Positions 7,438 through 15,305 of a stretch of 45,719 nucleotides of DNA are shown here, piece by piece; the stretch's first letter is position 1, and each line of letters begins with the position of its first letter. The position numbers were made by a program, and so were the translations under genes. Source of the DNA: Clostridia bacterium (GTDB lineage: Bacteria; Bacillota; Clostridia; Oscillospirales; Acutalibacteraceae); NCBI GenBank assembly GCA_017396515.1, contig JAFQLV010000030.1, forward strand, positions 1 to 45,719, read 5' to 3'. Under the pieces are notes generated by a model. That model was not told the origin of the DNA and made no database searches. It was given only the letters and a program-made list of their open reading frames with translations.

Positions 7438-8484
7438 ATGGCAAAGGTTATGGTTGGCATGAGTGGCGGCGTTGACAGTGCCGTTTCGGCTTATGTGCTA
7501 AAAAAAGAGGGCCATGATGTGGTGGGTGTCAACTGCCGTTTTTATGACGAAGACAAAGCCGCTGTGCCTCAGGATGTGCTTGATGCAAAAAATGTTGCAG
7601 ATAAAGTGGGCATACCCTTCACTACCTATGAGCTTTATGATGGCTTTGAAAGCAAGGTAATCTCCCCTTTCATTGCCTCTTATCTCAGGGGCGAGACCCC
7701 CAACCCCTGCATTGAATGTAACCGTCATCTGAAATTCGGCAAAATGCTTGAGAAAGCCATAGACGAGGGCTTCGACTATATTGCAACGGGTCACTATGCC
7801 AGAATTGACTTTGACGAAGCAAGCGGCAGATATCTTCTCAAAAAAGGTGCAGACGAAAGCAAGGACCAGAGCTATGTGCTCTATCCACTTACACAGCATC
7901 AGCTCCGGCACACTCTTTTCCCCTTGGGCGATATGACCAAAGATATGGCGCGTACCCTTGCCGAGGAGATGAGCTTCGTCAATGCAAGAAAGCATGACAG
8001 CCAAGATATATGCTTCATCCCCGACGGTGACTACGCTTCATTTATAGAGGGCAGACTCGATTACACCTTGCCCAAGGGCAATTTTATTGACACCGAAGGC
8101 AACATTCTCGGTGAGCATCAGGGCATTATTCACTACACTGTGGGTCAGCGTAAAGGTCTCGGCATTGCTCTTGGCAAGCCTGCCTTTGTGCAGAGCAAAA
8201 GTGCCGAAGATAACACGGTTGTACTCGGCAGCAACGAGGAGCTTTTCAAGCATGAGCTGACCGCAAGAGATATTAACCTCATAGCCTATGACAAGCTGAC
8301 TCAGCCGCTGCGCTGCAAGGCTCGCATAAGATATAACGCAAAAGAGCAATGGGCAACGGTGACTCAGACCGATGAAAACCACCTGCATATAATTTTCGAC
8401 GAGCCTCAGAGAGCAATATCAAAGGGGCAGGCAGTGGTGCTTTATGACGGCGATATTGTTATCGGCGGAGGAACGATAGAGTAA
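7438..8484 (+). CDS. mnmA: tRNA-specific 2-thiouridylase MnmA
   Basis: Cytoplasmic enzyme that makes 2-thiouridine at the wobble position of tRNAs for Lys, Glu and Gln, activating the base with ATP and taking sulfur from a relay. The 348 residues match the family. The PP-loop GMSGGVDSAVSA is at 7-18. The catalytic cysteine C94 lies in NPCIECNRHLKFG (C91 gives a CxxC), and the second active cysteine, C192, in DSQDICFIPDGDY. ATGHYA and VGQRKGLGI are family hallmarks. An aaggggg ribosome site precedes the ATG. It is transcribed alone from a perfect promoter, and the tRNA-Lys(UUU) encoded at 10905 is one of its expected substrates. A heptamer-array element starts two bases after the stop. Confidence 0.95.
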   Translation: MAKVMVGMSGGVDSAVSAYVLKKEGHDVVGVNCRFYDEDKAAVPQDVLDAKNVADKVGIPFTTYELYDGFESKVISPFIASYLRGETPNPCIECNRHLKFGKMLEKAIDEGFDYIATGHYARIDFDEASGRYLLKKGADESKDQSYVLYPLTQHQLRHTLFPLGDMTKDMARTLAEEMSFVNARKHDSQDICFIPDGDYASFIEGRLDYTLPKGNFIDTEGNILGEHQGIIHYTVGQRKGLGIALGKPAFVQSKSAEDNTVVLGSNEELFKHELTARDINLIAYDKLTQPLRCKARIRYNAKEQWATVTQTDENHLHIIFDEPQRAISKGQAVVLYDGDIVIGGGTIE

Positions 8485-8485
8485 G

Positions 8486-8790
8486 TCAGGAGTTAGGAGT
8501 GAGGAGTGAGGAGTTGCAGTCGCGGGAAATTTTCTGCCGATAAATAATATTCTCCCGCAAAAGGAGTTGGGATTAAATTCCGGCTCTGCAGATTATAATC
8601 CTCATCCACCGCAAGCGGAAGGCACAAATAAGGCAGGTCACTACAAGTTTTCAGTAGTGACCTGCCGTTTTAATTTAAGATTGATGAGATTTGCCGCCTC
8701 TGAGCTTCAGCTATGCGGAAAGAGACTTGAGGTTAGTGGGCGGTAAAAACCGCAACCACAACTCCTAACCCCTCACTCCTAACTCCTAAC
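8486..8790. repeat. Heptamer-bounded intergenic element A
   Basis: Left end: four tandem 7-mers of TTAGGAG/TGAGGAG type at 8486-8513, followed by a gcagtcgcggg motif. Right end: the inverted equivalent (CTCCTAA/CCCTCA units, 8762-8789) preceded by ccgcaaccaca. The interior (about 250 bp) has no gene but carries the hairpin annotated at 8632. It fills the whole gap between the convergent mnmA and apgM. Related elements lie at 18009, 22113 and 41972. The layout suggests a non-autonomous mobile or recombination-prone element with terminal inverted repeats. Confidence 0.8.
8632..8676. terminator. Conserved hairpin inside element A, probable bidirectional terminator
   Basis: A perfect 13-bp stem (ggcaggtcactac, 8632-8644, with its complement at 8654-8666), 9-base loop and gttttaattt tail. 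It lies between two convergent genes. The same hairpin with its flanking taagattgatga block occurs inverted at 22213-22264. Confidence 0.75.
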
Positions 8791-8805
8791 TTATTCAATG
8801 CCTCA

Positions 8806-10011
8806 TCATTGAATAAAGTGTTTCATTATGTCTGCGCCGTGCTCAATGAAGTTGCCTGTGGCTTTTGCGGTTTCTTCGTTGATCGTGTCTACGCCCTTCA
8901 CCGGTGCACTCTTATGATAAATCATATAGGGCACGGGATCTCTTGCGTGAGTTTTTGTCACAATAGGTGTGGGGTGGTCGGGAAGTATCATAATCTTATA
9001 GTCGTCATACTTCTCGAGTCCCTCAAGGAGAATTGACAGCACTCTTTCGTCAATGAGCTCAATTGAACGCACCTTGTTTTCGGGTTCATTTCTGTGACCG
9101 CACTCGTCGGGAGCTTCAATGTGGATATAAACAAGGTCGGCACCCTTTTCCAGCTCTTGGAGAGCACACTTTGCCTTGCCCTCAAAGTTTGTGTCGATAT
9201 AGCCTGTTGCACCCTCAACCTCGGGCACGTTCATTTCTGCACTAAGACCTATGCCCTTAAGCAGGTCAACGGCTGAGATAACACTGCCCTTTATGCCGTA
9301 AAGGCTCTCAAAGGTGGGCAGTATAGGCTTGTTGCCCTCGCCCCAAAGCCATATTGAGTTGCCGGGACGCTTGCCTTCGGCAATTCTTTTTTTGTTTACA
9401 GGGTGGTCCTTAAGCACATCATAGCTCTTTTTCATCATATCAATAAGCTCCGCTGCATTTTCGTGGGTGCTCAGGTACTCACCGACAACTCTGCCGCTGA
9501 TATCGTGAGGCGGTGTCATATTGCCCAGATCCGTCGTTCCCTCGCGTACCACAAGACAGTGGCGGTAGCTGACACCGCTGTAATAGGTAAACTTATCACT
9601 GCCGAAAGCAGCCTGAACAGCCTTAATGAGCTCTGCTGCTTCTTCGGAGGAAATATCACCTGCGGAATAGTCAACCATAGTCTTATCGCCGTAGCTTTCT
9701 TCGTCGGAGAGTGTGACAAGGTTGCAGCGAAGGGTAACATCATCGTCTCTGAGCTTAACGCCGATGCTCACAGCCTCAAGGGGTGAACGGCCTGTGTAAT
9801 ACTTGAGAGGGTCAAAGCCCATAACGCTCATATTGGCAACATCACTGCCGGGCTTGAGTGAATCGTGAACTGTTTTGACAAGACCCACCTCAGACTTCTG
9901 TGCAAGAGAGTCGAAAAGAGGCTTTTTTGCACACATCATAGGGGTTTTGCCGTCGAGAGCCGGCACGGGATAGTCTGCCATACCGTCATATAAAACAACT
10001 ACATATTTCAT
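8806..10011 (-). CDS. apgM: Cofactor-independent phosphoglycerate mutase, archaeal (ApgM) type
   Basis: Alkaline-phosphatase-superfamily enzyme interconverting 3- and 2-phosphoglycerate in glycolysis and gluconeogenesis. The 401 residues match ApgM. The N-terminus has the metal-binding Asp in VVVLYDGMADYP, followed by the nucleophile-region motif PGSDVANMSVMGFDP, the TGRSPLEA stretch, and C-terminal metal ligands in HIEAPDECGHR, ILPDHPTP and THARDPVPY. Related clostridial proteins have been proposed to replace homoserine kinase when they sit near thr or hom genes; no such neighbours exist here, so the mutase role is preferred. It could supply 3-phosphoglycerate to the SerA/SerC pathway 3 kb away. 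An aaaggatg ribosome site precedes the ATG. Confidence 0.9.
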   Translation of the reverse strand: MKYVVVLYDGMADYPVPALDGKTPMMCAKKPLFDSLAQKSEVGLVKTVHDSLKPGSDVANMSVMGFDPLKYYTGRSPLEAVSIGVKLRDDDVTLRCNLVTLSDEESYGDKTMVDYSAGDISSEEAAELIKAVQAAFGSDKFTYYSGVSYRHCLVVREGTTDLGNMTPPHDISGRVVGEYLSTHENAAELIDMMKKSYDVLKDHPVNKKRIAEGKRPGNSIWLWGEGNKPILPTFESLYGIKGSVISAVDLLKGIGLSAEMNVPEVEGATGYIDTNFEGKAKCALQELEKGADLVYIHIEAPDECGHRNEPENKVRSIELIDERVLSILLEGLEKYDDYKIMILPDHPTPIVTKTHARDPVPYMIYHKSAPVKGVDTINEETAKATGNFIEHGADIMKHFIQ

Positions 10012-10045
10012 TTATATCATCCTTTCGGAATTTTTTCTTTAGTGT

Positions 10046-10074
10046 ATTTTAGCATAGATTTGTAATAATTGCAA
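10046..10074 (-). promoter_or_regulatory. apgM promoter
   Basis: On the minus strand TTGCAA (10069-10074), 17 bp, TAAAAT (10046-10051), about 35 bases before the apgM start. Confidence 0.65.
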
Positions 10075-10096
10075 TAATTGTGAGTGCCTTTTAAAA

Positions 10097-10129
10097 TGAA
10101 AAAAGCACCTACCCTTACGGTAAATGCTT
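10097..10129 (-). terminator. Terminator downstream of the 166-residue membrane protein
   Basis: Minus-strand 11-bp stem (arms 10119-10129 and 10103-10113, two G-U pairs) with a 5-base loop and a TTTTTTC tail. It lies about 80 bases after the stop of the gene at 10212 and insulates apgM. Confidence 0.75.
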
Positions 10130-10211
10130 CTACTGTGTTTAGCGACCAATTCGACAACAGAATAAAATACAAATATATTTACGAAATATTAAAAATAGTT
10201 CTTAATATATT

Positions 10212-10712
10212 TTAACTAACACAAAGCCAATTTTCTAAATCAAAAAACTTCATTGTATCACTGTTATATGGGATTAAGATTTGAGTATGAATATCATAAC
10301 GACCTAAAATGCCTTTAGTAAAAACAGATTTTCTTGGTTCATATTTAAAAGGTGAGTTAGATATAAGTATAAACTTTACTTTTGTCGGAGGATGAGCATG
10401 CTCAAATTCTTCAAATATAGCGTAATAAACTATTTGGTCTTTGTCTACTACAGCGAGATTTTTATTTAAAATCACAGATTGAAAAAACGCTTCACTTATA
10501 AGCACTTCTGTCAATAACCTACGCATACAATATATCAAGTAAAATATGCACAATATGCAAACAAGAGAGCAACCACCTAATACAACAAACATTTCTAAAT
10601 CTTTGTATATTATTGAAAACACAATAACAGCAAATCCAATAAAAAAACAAATACCAAGAAGAAATCTTGTTTGTTTTTTCCAATACATAGACGTACAAAT
10701 CTTTGTTTCCAT
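10212..10712 (-). CDS. Membrane protein of unknown function, 166 residues
   Basis: I do not recognise the family. Two hydrophobic segments (about 16-36 and 40-63) form a hairpin in the membrane, followed by a cytoplasmic-looking domain of about 100 residues, probably beta-rich (AVVDKDQIVYYAIF, KVKFILISNSPF, THTQ-like strands). The layout recalls small bacterial proteins with a membrane hairpin and a PH-like domain, but no specific motif supports that. The ATG at 10712 follows a clear aaggag. The gene has its own promoter and terminator and is AT-rich with AT-ending codons, unlike apgM next door, hinting at horizontal acquisition. Confidence 0.75.
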   Translation of the reverse strand: METKICTSMYWKKQTRFLLGICFFIGFAVIVFSIIYKDLEMFVVLGGCSLVCILCIFYLIYCMRRLLTEVLISEAFFQSVILNKNLAVVDKDQIVYYAIFEEFEHAHPPTKVKFILISNSPFKYEPRKSVFTKGILGRYDIHTQILIPYNSDTMKFFDLENWLCVS

Positions 10713-10753
10713 TTTGGGTCTCCTTCACTGATGAATTACATCTTTTCAAATCA

Positions 10754-10782
10754 ATAATATCACTTGCCATAATCTTTGTCAA
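10754..10782 (-). promoter_or_regulatory. Promoter of the 166-residue membrane protein gene
   Basis: Minus-strand TTGACA (10777-10782), 17 bp, TATTAT (10754-10759), about 40 bases before the start codon. Confidence 0.75.
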
Positions 10783-10870
10783 TGTTACAATCAGGAAAGA
10801 ACAATTCCCTTGCCTGTAAGGGCAACTTTGTTGTGCTGTAGGCACAATATCACTGCGAATCAATAAAACT

Positions 10871-10902
10871 GAAAAAAGCACTTCCTAAGAAGTGCTTTTT
10901 TC
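10871..10902 (-). terminator. Terminator of tRNA-Lys
   Basis: Perfect 14-bp stem (10871-10884 and 10889-10902) with a CTAA loop and A/T runs on both sides, so it can act in either direction. It begins two bases after the encoded CCA end of the tRNA. Confidence 0.9.
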
Positions 10903-10904
10903 GC

Positions 10905-10980
10905 TGGTGACTCACCGGGGATTCGAACCCCGGACACCTTGATTAAAAGTCAAGTGCTCTGCCAACTGAGCTAGTGAATC
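10905..10980 (-). tRNA. tRNA-Lys (anticodon UUU)
   Basis: 76-base cloverleaf on the minus strand. The acceptor stem GATTCAC pairs with GTGAGTC (one U-G pair), followed by discriminator A and an encoded CCA. The D arm contains AGCTCAGTTGG and the T arm GGTTCGAATCC. The anticodon stem CTTGA/TCAAG encloses the loop CTTTTAA, giving anticodon TTT. It is a single-gene transcription unit with its own promoter and terminator. Confidence 0.97.
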
Positions 10981-10999
10981 ATTTTCAACAGCGTTTAAT

Positions 11000-11028
11000 A
11001 TTTTACTTGAAAGACACTAAAAAGTCAA
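11000..11028 (-). promoter_or_regulatory. tRNA-Lys promoter
   Basis: Minus-strand TTGACT (11023-11028), 17 bp, TAAAAT (11000-11005), 20 bases before the mature tRNA. The rest of the gap up to 11246 is AT-rich and shows only the upstream region of the hydrolase gene. Confidence 0.8.
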
Positions 11029-11246
11029 TAGTTTTTCATAAATTTGTTTTTATTATTTTTCATTTGTTATTTTTCACCTAAAATGAGTTTCTATTCTGCT
11101 TAAGACTATATGTTTATGTGAAATGAATGTGTTAAAAATGCTTTTTTCACATCTTATTAACAAAATATCAACAACTTCAATCTGTAAAATAAAGCTGCAC
11201 AGTGGTATTATATTTCTGCATACATATTATAAAGGAGTTGTTACAG

Positions 11247-12752
11247 ATGAAAACAAGCCTCACTAAAAAAACAATCTCTCTCTTGCTTGCAGTGCTCATT
11301 CTTCTGTCATCAATGAGTGTTATTGCTTTTGCCGCGGATAAAAATACCTATCCCATAATTTATGTTCACGGCTTTATGTCAAGCGACATCAATGCAGATA
11401 AGAATGACCCCGACAGCGAGCTTTACTTCCCCATGCAGGCAAATCACATTATAGACGGTGTCAAAGAAGCCGTGCCTGCCCTTGGTGCACTTCTTCTCAA
11501 GGGTGACTGGGATGCCTTCGGCAAGGGCATTTCTCCCGTACTCGAAAACATTTTCTACGGTCTTTACAATAACCCCGACGGGTCAGTTAGCGGAAATTCG
11601 GGCACATGCTTCGAGTACCCCTCAAAGAAAGAAATAAAAAACAGCGACGAAATTGATTTCGATTATGACTGGCGCCGCGACCCTGTTGATATTGCCGACG
11701 ACCTTAACGATTTTATCAAGTATGTCAAAAAGGTTACGGGCAAAAAGAAGGTTTCTCTGAGCTGTCACTCTCTCGGCGGTGTTATAGTCATTTCCTACCT
11801 TTCAATTTACGGCAACGATGATATCAGCGGTGTTGCCTTTGATGCAACTGCAATTTACGGTGAAAGCTATACAGGCGACCTTCTCACAGGCAATATTGAG
11901 CTTGGCAGTGAATCTATTCTCTATGCCATTGAAAATATGCTCAAGGGCGAGGATGCGGAAATTATCGTTGACAGCCTTCTTGAAATATTTGAGCAGGCAG
12001 GTCTTTTTGAGCTTGTTGCCGACCTGGGCAATGATATCGTGGCAAAGCTGGAAGCATACATCTTTGAGGCTCTCGCTCCCCTGTTCGCCAACTGGCTGAC
12101 AATTTGGGCCATGATTCCCGACGAGCAGATAGATGAGGCTATGCACTTTGTTTTCAATGAGATTTACGACAAAAAAGACAAGGATGCAAAAAAGCTTCTT
12201 GCCAAAATCAAGAACTACAACAAGGTTGTAAGAAAGAATAAAACAAAAACACTCAAGGCTCTCGATAAAAATGCAAAGGTAGTTGTTATATCAAGATACG
12301 GCTATGCTTCACTTGCAGTTACTCCCTCATGGAACAGCCTGAGTGACGGCACCGTTGACACAAAATATAACTCCTTCGGTGCAACAACAGCACCCTTCGG
12401 CACCACCTTCAGTGAGGACTATCTCGAGGGCAAGAATATGAAGTATATCTCACCCGATAAAACAGTTGATGCATCAACCTGCCTTTTCCCCACAAAAACA
12501 TGGTTTATAAGAAATATATCACACTCATGGAACTGCGACACTCTTGATGAAATGATACATACTCTGCTCGGTGCAAAGAAGGAGGCTACTGTCAGCACCT
12601 ATAAGCAGTACCCCAGATTTATGAAGTATGATGCCCGTGAGGACATTATCTGCCCCGACGACAAAAGCGTTGAGCTGAGACCTATGCCTGCAAACCTTAT
12701 TGAAAGTGTCATTAACTTCTTCAAAGCATTTTTAAGCTTCATTGTGAAATAA
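11247..12752 (+). CDS. Secreted alpha/beta hydrolase, lipase/LCAT-like
   Basis: Exported 501-residue hydrolase, probably an esterase or acyltransferase on lipids. The start is ATG at 11247 after aaaggag. A signal peptide ends near AFA/AD (about residue 28). The oxyanion-type motif PIIYVHGF is at 36-43, a YDWRRDP motif near 140 is typical of LCAT/lipase proteins, and the nucleophile elbow is S-C-H-S-L-G-G with S175. D367 or D371 and H426 (in NISHSWNCD) are candidate triad partners. The first Gly of the usual GxSxG is Cys173. After the catalytic domain the protein ends in an amphipathic helix (NLIESVINFFKAFLSFIVK), which resembles the end of the exported phosphoesterase at 26506. A terminator follows at once. 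Confidence 0.8.
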   Translation: MKTSLTKKTISLLLAVLILLSSMSVIAFAADKNTYPIIYVHGFMSSDINADKNDPDSELYFPMQANHIIDGVKEAVPALGALLLKGDWDAFGKGISPVLENIFYGLYNNPDGSVSGNSGTCFEYPSKKEIKNSDEIDFDYDWRRDPVDIADDLNDFIKYVKKVTGKKKVSLSCHSLGGVIVISYLSIYGNDDISGVAFDATAIYGESYTGDLLTGNIELGSESILYAIENMLKGEDAEIIVDSLLEIFEQAGLFELVADLGNDIVAKLEAYIFEALAPLFANWLTIWAMIPDEQIDEAMHFVFNEIYDKKDKDAKKLLAKIKNYNKVVRKNKTKTLKALDKNAKVVVISRYGYASLAVTPSWNSLSDGTVDTKYNSFGATTAPFGTTFSEDYLEGKNMKYISPDKTVDASTCLFPTKTWFIRNISHSWNCDTLDEMIHTLLGAKKEATVSTYKQYPRFMKYDAREDIICPDDKSVELRPMPANLIESVINFFKAFLSFIVK

Positions 12753-12758
12753 AAAATT

Positions 12759-12798
12759 TTCCGTCTGCTCGGGTACACTCAGCAGGCGGAATTTTTAT
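12759..12798 (+). terminator. Terminator of the secreted hydrolase gene
   Basis: 11-bp stem (12759-12769 with 12781-12791, one G-U pair), 11-base loop and a TTTTTATT tail. Confidence 0.9.
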
Positions 12799-12893
12799 TG
12801 CATTGTTTCGCTCTTATGTACTAAAGCGTCTTATTTTTGTAATATTTTCCACAAAATACCCCAAAAAACGGCAAAAATTATGTGAAAAGTATA

Positions 12894-12922
12894 TTGACTT
12901 TAGCACTTTAACACTATATAAT
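12894..12922 (+). promoter_or_regulatory. serC-serA promoter
   Basis: TTGACT (12894-12899), 17 bp, TATAAT (12917-12922), followed by a leader of about 50 bases. The leader is too short for a T-box, and no serine-responsive element is evident. Confidence 0.8.
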
Positions 12923-12979
12923 TAGGGTTAATCATTCTTTTTAAGATAATGAATATAATTAATCCCAGAGGTGATTTTA

Positions 12980-14065
12980 ATGAAAAGAGTATATAATTTT
13001 TCAGCAGGTCCGTCCATGCTTCCCCTTTCAGTTTTAGAGAAGGCACAGTCAGAGCTTATCTCTTACGGCGACAGCGGTATGAGCGTTATGGAAATGAGCC
13101 ACCGCAGTGCAGTATATGATGAAATAATCAAGAGTGCAGAGGCTCTCCTTCGTGAAATTATGGAAATTCCCGACAACTATAAGGTTCTGTTTCTTCAGGG
13201 CGGTGCTTCAACTCAGTTTGCCGCAGTGCCCCTTAACCTTATGAATAAAAACGGCAAGGCTGACTACATTCTTTCAGGTCAGTTCTCAACCAAGGCCTAT
13301 AAAGAGGCTCAGAAATACGGCGATGTAGTGGTTGCCGCCTCATCAAAGGATGACAATTTCAGCCGCATCCCCGAAACAACAAGAGAGTCCTTCAGAGCTG
13401 ATGCAGACTATGTTCACATCTGCTTCAACAACACAATTTACGGCACAAAGTTCGGCTATATCCCCGACACAGGCGACATTCCTCTTGTTGCGGATATGTC
13501 CTCATGCATTATTTCAGAGCCCGTTGATGTCAGCAAATTCGGCCTTATTTATGCCGGTGCTCAGAAGAATATGGCTCCTGCAGGCCTGACAATCGTTATT
13601 GTACGCGAGGATCTTATCGGCAACGCCAGAGATATCACACCCGCCATGCTTGACTATAAGCTTATGGCCGAGGGTGAATCAATGTATAACACTCCCCCCT
13701 GCTATTGCATTTATATGGCAAAGCTTGTTTATGAGTGGATCAAGGGTCTTGGCGGTCTTGCAGAAATGAAAAAGCTCAACGAAAAAAAGGCCGCAGTGCT
13801 TTATGATTATCTTGACAGCCAGGATTATTATATTGCTCCCACAGCTAAAGACAGCCGTTCAATGATGAATGTAACCTTCGTAACAGGCGACGCTGATCTT
13901 GACAAGAAATTTGCTTCAGAGGCAGCCAAGGCAGGTCTTCAGAACCTTAAGGGTCACAGAAGCGTTGGCGGTATGAGAGCATCAATTTATAACGCAATGC
14001 CCTATGAGGGTGTTGTAGCTCTTGTAGAGTTTATGAAAGACTTTGCAGAGAAAAATCCGAAATAA
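12980..14065 (+). CDS. serC: Phosphoserine aminotransferase
   Basis: PLP enzyme converting 3-phosphohydroxypyruvate and glutamate to phosphoserine and 2-oxoglutarate, the second step of serine synthesis. The 361 residues match SerC. Hallmarks are the N-terminal YNFSAGPSMLP, the MEMSHRS stretch, the phosphate-binding LQGGASTQF, and the PLP lysine K196 in YAGAQKNMAPAG. The C-terminal HRSVGGMRASIYNAMP is the substrate carboxylate and phosphate site. I start at the ATG at 12980; a GTG nine bases earlier is in frame but overlaps the gaggtgat ribosome site. serA begins 13 bases after the stop, so the two form an operon with one promoter. Confidence 0.96.
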   Translation: MKRVYNFSAGPSMLPLSVLEKAQSELISYGDSGMSVMEMSHRSAVYDEIIKSAEALLREIMEIPDNYKVLFLQGGASTQFAAVPLNLMNKNGKADYILSGQFSTKAYKEAQKYGDVVVAASSKDDNFSRIPETTRESFRADADYVHICFNNTIYGTKFGYIPDTGDIPLVADMSSCIISEPVDVSKFGLIYAGAQKNMAPAGLTIVIVREDLIGNARDITPAMLDYKLMAEGESMYNTPPCYCIYMAKLVYEWIKGLGGLAEMKKLNEKKAAVLYDYLDSQDYYIAPTAKDSRSMMNVTFVTGDADLDKKFASEAAKAGLQNLKGHRSVGGMRASIYNAMPYEGVVALVEFMKDFAEKNPK

Positions 14066-14078
14066 GCAGGTGACAAAA

Positions 14079-15233
14079 ATGAAAAATATCAAAACAATGA
14101 ACAAGATCGCAAAAATCGGTCTTGACGAGCTTGACAAGGATATATTCAATATTTCTGACGATATTGACAATCCCGACGGCATTATGGTGCGCTCCGCATC
14201 ACTTCACGATATGAAGTTCGGCAGTGAATTAAAGGCTATTGTGCGCTGCGGTGCAGGTGTCAACAACATCCCCGTGGAAAAGTGTGCAGAGGAAGGCATA
14301 GTTGTCTTTAACACTCCCGGTGCAAATGCAAACGGTGTTAAGGAGCTGACAATTGCTTCACTGCTTATGGCTTCAAGAAAAATCACCGACGGCATTAACT
14401 GGGCAAACACCCTTGAAAGTGATGTTGCAAAGCAGGTTGAAAAGGGCAAGAGTGCCTTTGGCGGCTGTGAAATTCTCGGCAAAACTCTCGGCGTTATTGG
14501 TCTCGGTGCTATCGGCGGTCTTGTTGCCAACGCTGCAAAGAGCCTTGGCATGAAGGTTATCGGCTGTGACCAGTTTATAACAGTTGATGCGGCATGGCAT
14601 CTTTCACGCTCAATCAATAAGGCTTCAACCTATGACGAGGTTTACGCTCAGGCTGACTATATCACACTTCACATTCCCTCAACACCTGACACAAGAGGCA
14701 TGATTAACGCTGAAGCTATCGCCAAAATGAAAGACGGTGTTAAGATTATCAACCTTTCCCGTGCCGACCTTGTAAATGTGCCCGACCTTAAGGAGGTGCT
14801 TAAAAGCGGCAAGGTAAGCTGCTATGTAACAGACTTCCCCACAGAGGAGACAATCAACTGTGAGGGTATTATCACAACACCTCACCTCGGTGCTTCAACA
14901 AACGAAAGCGAGGACAACTGTGCAGTTATGGCGGCACATCAGCTCAGCGACTTCCTTTTAAACGGCAACATAAAAAACAGTGTCAACTACCCAAGCATTG
15001 AAATGCCCAGAAGTGCACTGTCAAGACTTGTTGTTCTTCACAAAAATGTGCCCAATATGATAAGCACCATTACCGGCAAGATTTCAGATGAAGGCATCAA
15101 CATTGAGCATATGGCAAACCGTTCAAAGGGCAATTACGCCTGCACAATGGTTGACACACCTGACGAGGTCAGCAACGAAACAATCAAGGCAATTGCCGAC
15201 ACTGAAAACATTATCAGGGTTATCAGAGTTTAA
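14079..15233 (+). CDS. serA: D-3-phosphoglycerate dehydrogenase with C-terminal ACT domain
   Basis: NAD-dependent oxidation of 3-phosphoglycerate to 3-phosphohydroxypyruvate, the committed step of serine synthesis. It has 384 residues. The substrate domain contains RCGAGVNNIP, the NAD-binding fold LGVIGLGAIGGLVA with acidic D in GCDQF, and the catalytic region HIPSTPDTRGMI, NLSRADLVN, and TPHLGASTNE with the catalytic His. The usual ARGG around the catalytic Arg is SRAD here. The last 70 residues (VVLHKNVPNMISTITGKIS) form an ACT domain, so serine feedback is possible. The ATG at 14079 follows caggtgac. The order serC-serA places the second enzyme first, common in Clostridia. No serB is present nearby. 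Confidence 0.95.
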   Translation: MKNIKTMNKIAKIGLDELDKDIFNISDDIDNPDGIMVRSASLHDMKFGSELKAIVRCGAGVNNIPVEKCAEEGIVVFNTPGANANGVKELTIASLLMASRKITDGINWANTLESDVAKQVEKGKSAFGGCEILGKTLGVIGLGAIGGLVANAAKSLGMKVIGCDQFITVDAAWHLSRSINKASTYDEVYAQADYITLHIPSTPDTRGMINAEAIAKMKDGVKIINLSRADLVNVPDLKEVLKSGKVSCYVTDFPTEETINCEGIITTPHLGASTNESEDNCAVMAAHQLSDFLLNGNIKNSVNYPSIEMPRSALSRLVVLHKNVPNMISTITGKISDEGINIEHMANRSKGNYACTMVDTPDEVSNETIKAIADTENIIRVIRV

Positions 15234-15250
15234 TTTAATAATTATGAAAC

Positions 15251-15300
15251 GCGGGTAAGATTCTGCTAAGATGCAGTTTCTTACCCGCCGTTTTGGTTTT
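15251..15300 (+). terminator. Terminator of serC-serA
   Basis: 10-bp perfect stem gcgggtaaga (15251-15260) with tcttacccgc (15279-15288), 18-base loop and a GTTTTGGTTTT tail. Confidence 0.85.
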
Positions 15301-15305
15301 AGATA

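Noticed and set aside
8806..10011. Homoserine kinase analogue for the ApgM-type gene
   Set aside because: That proposal depends on thr or hom neighbours, which are absent here; the phosphoglycerate mutase role is simpler.
12760..12979. T-box or serine riboswitch upstream of serC
   Set aside because: The distance from promoter to start is about 50 bases and shows no T-box or specifier structure.
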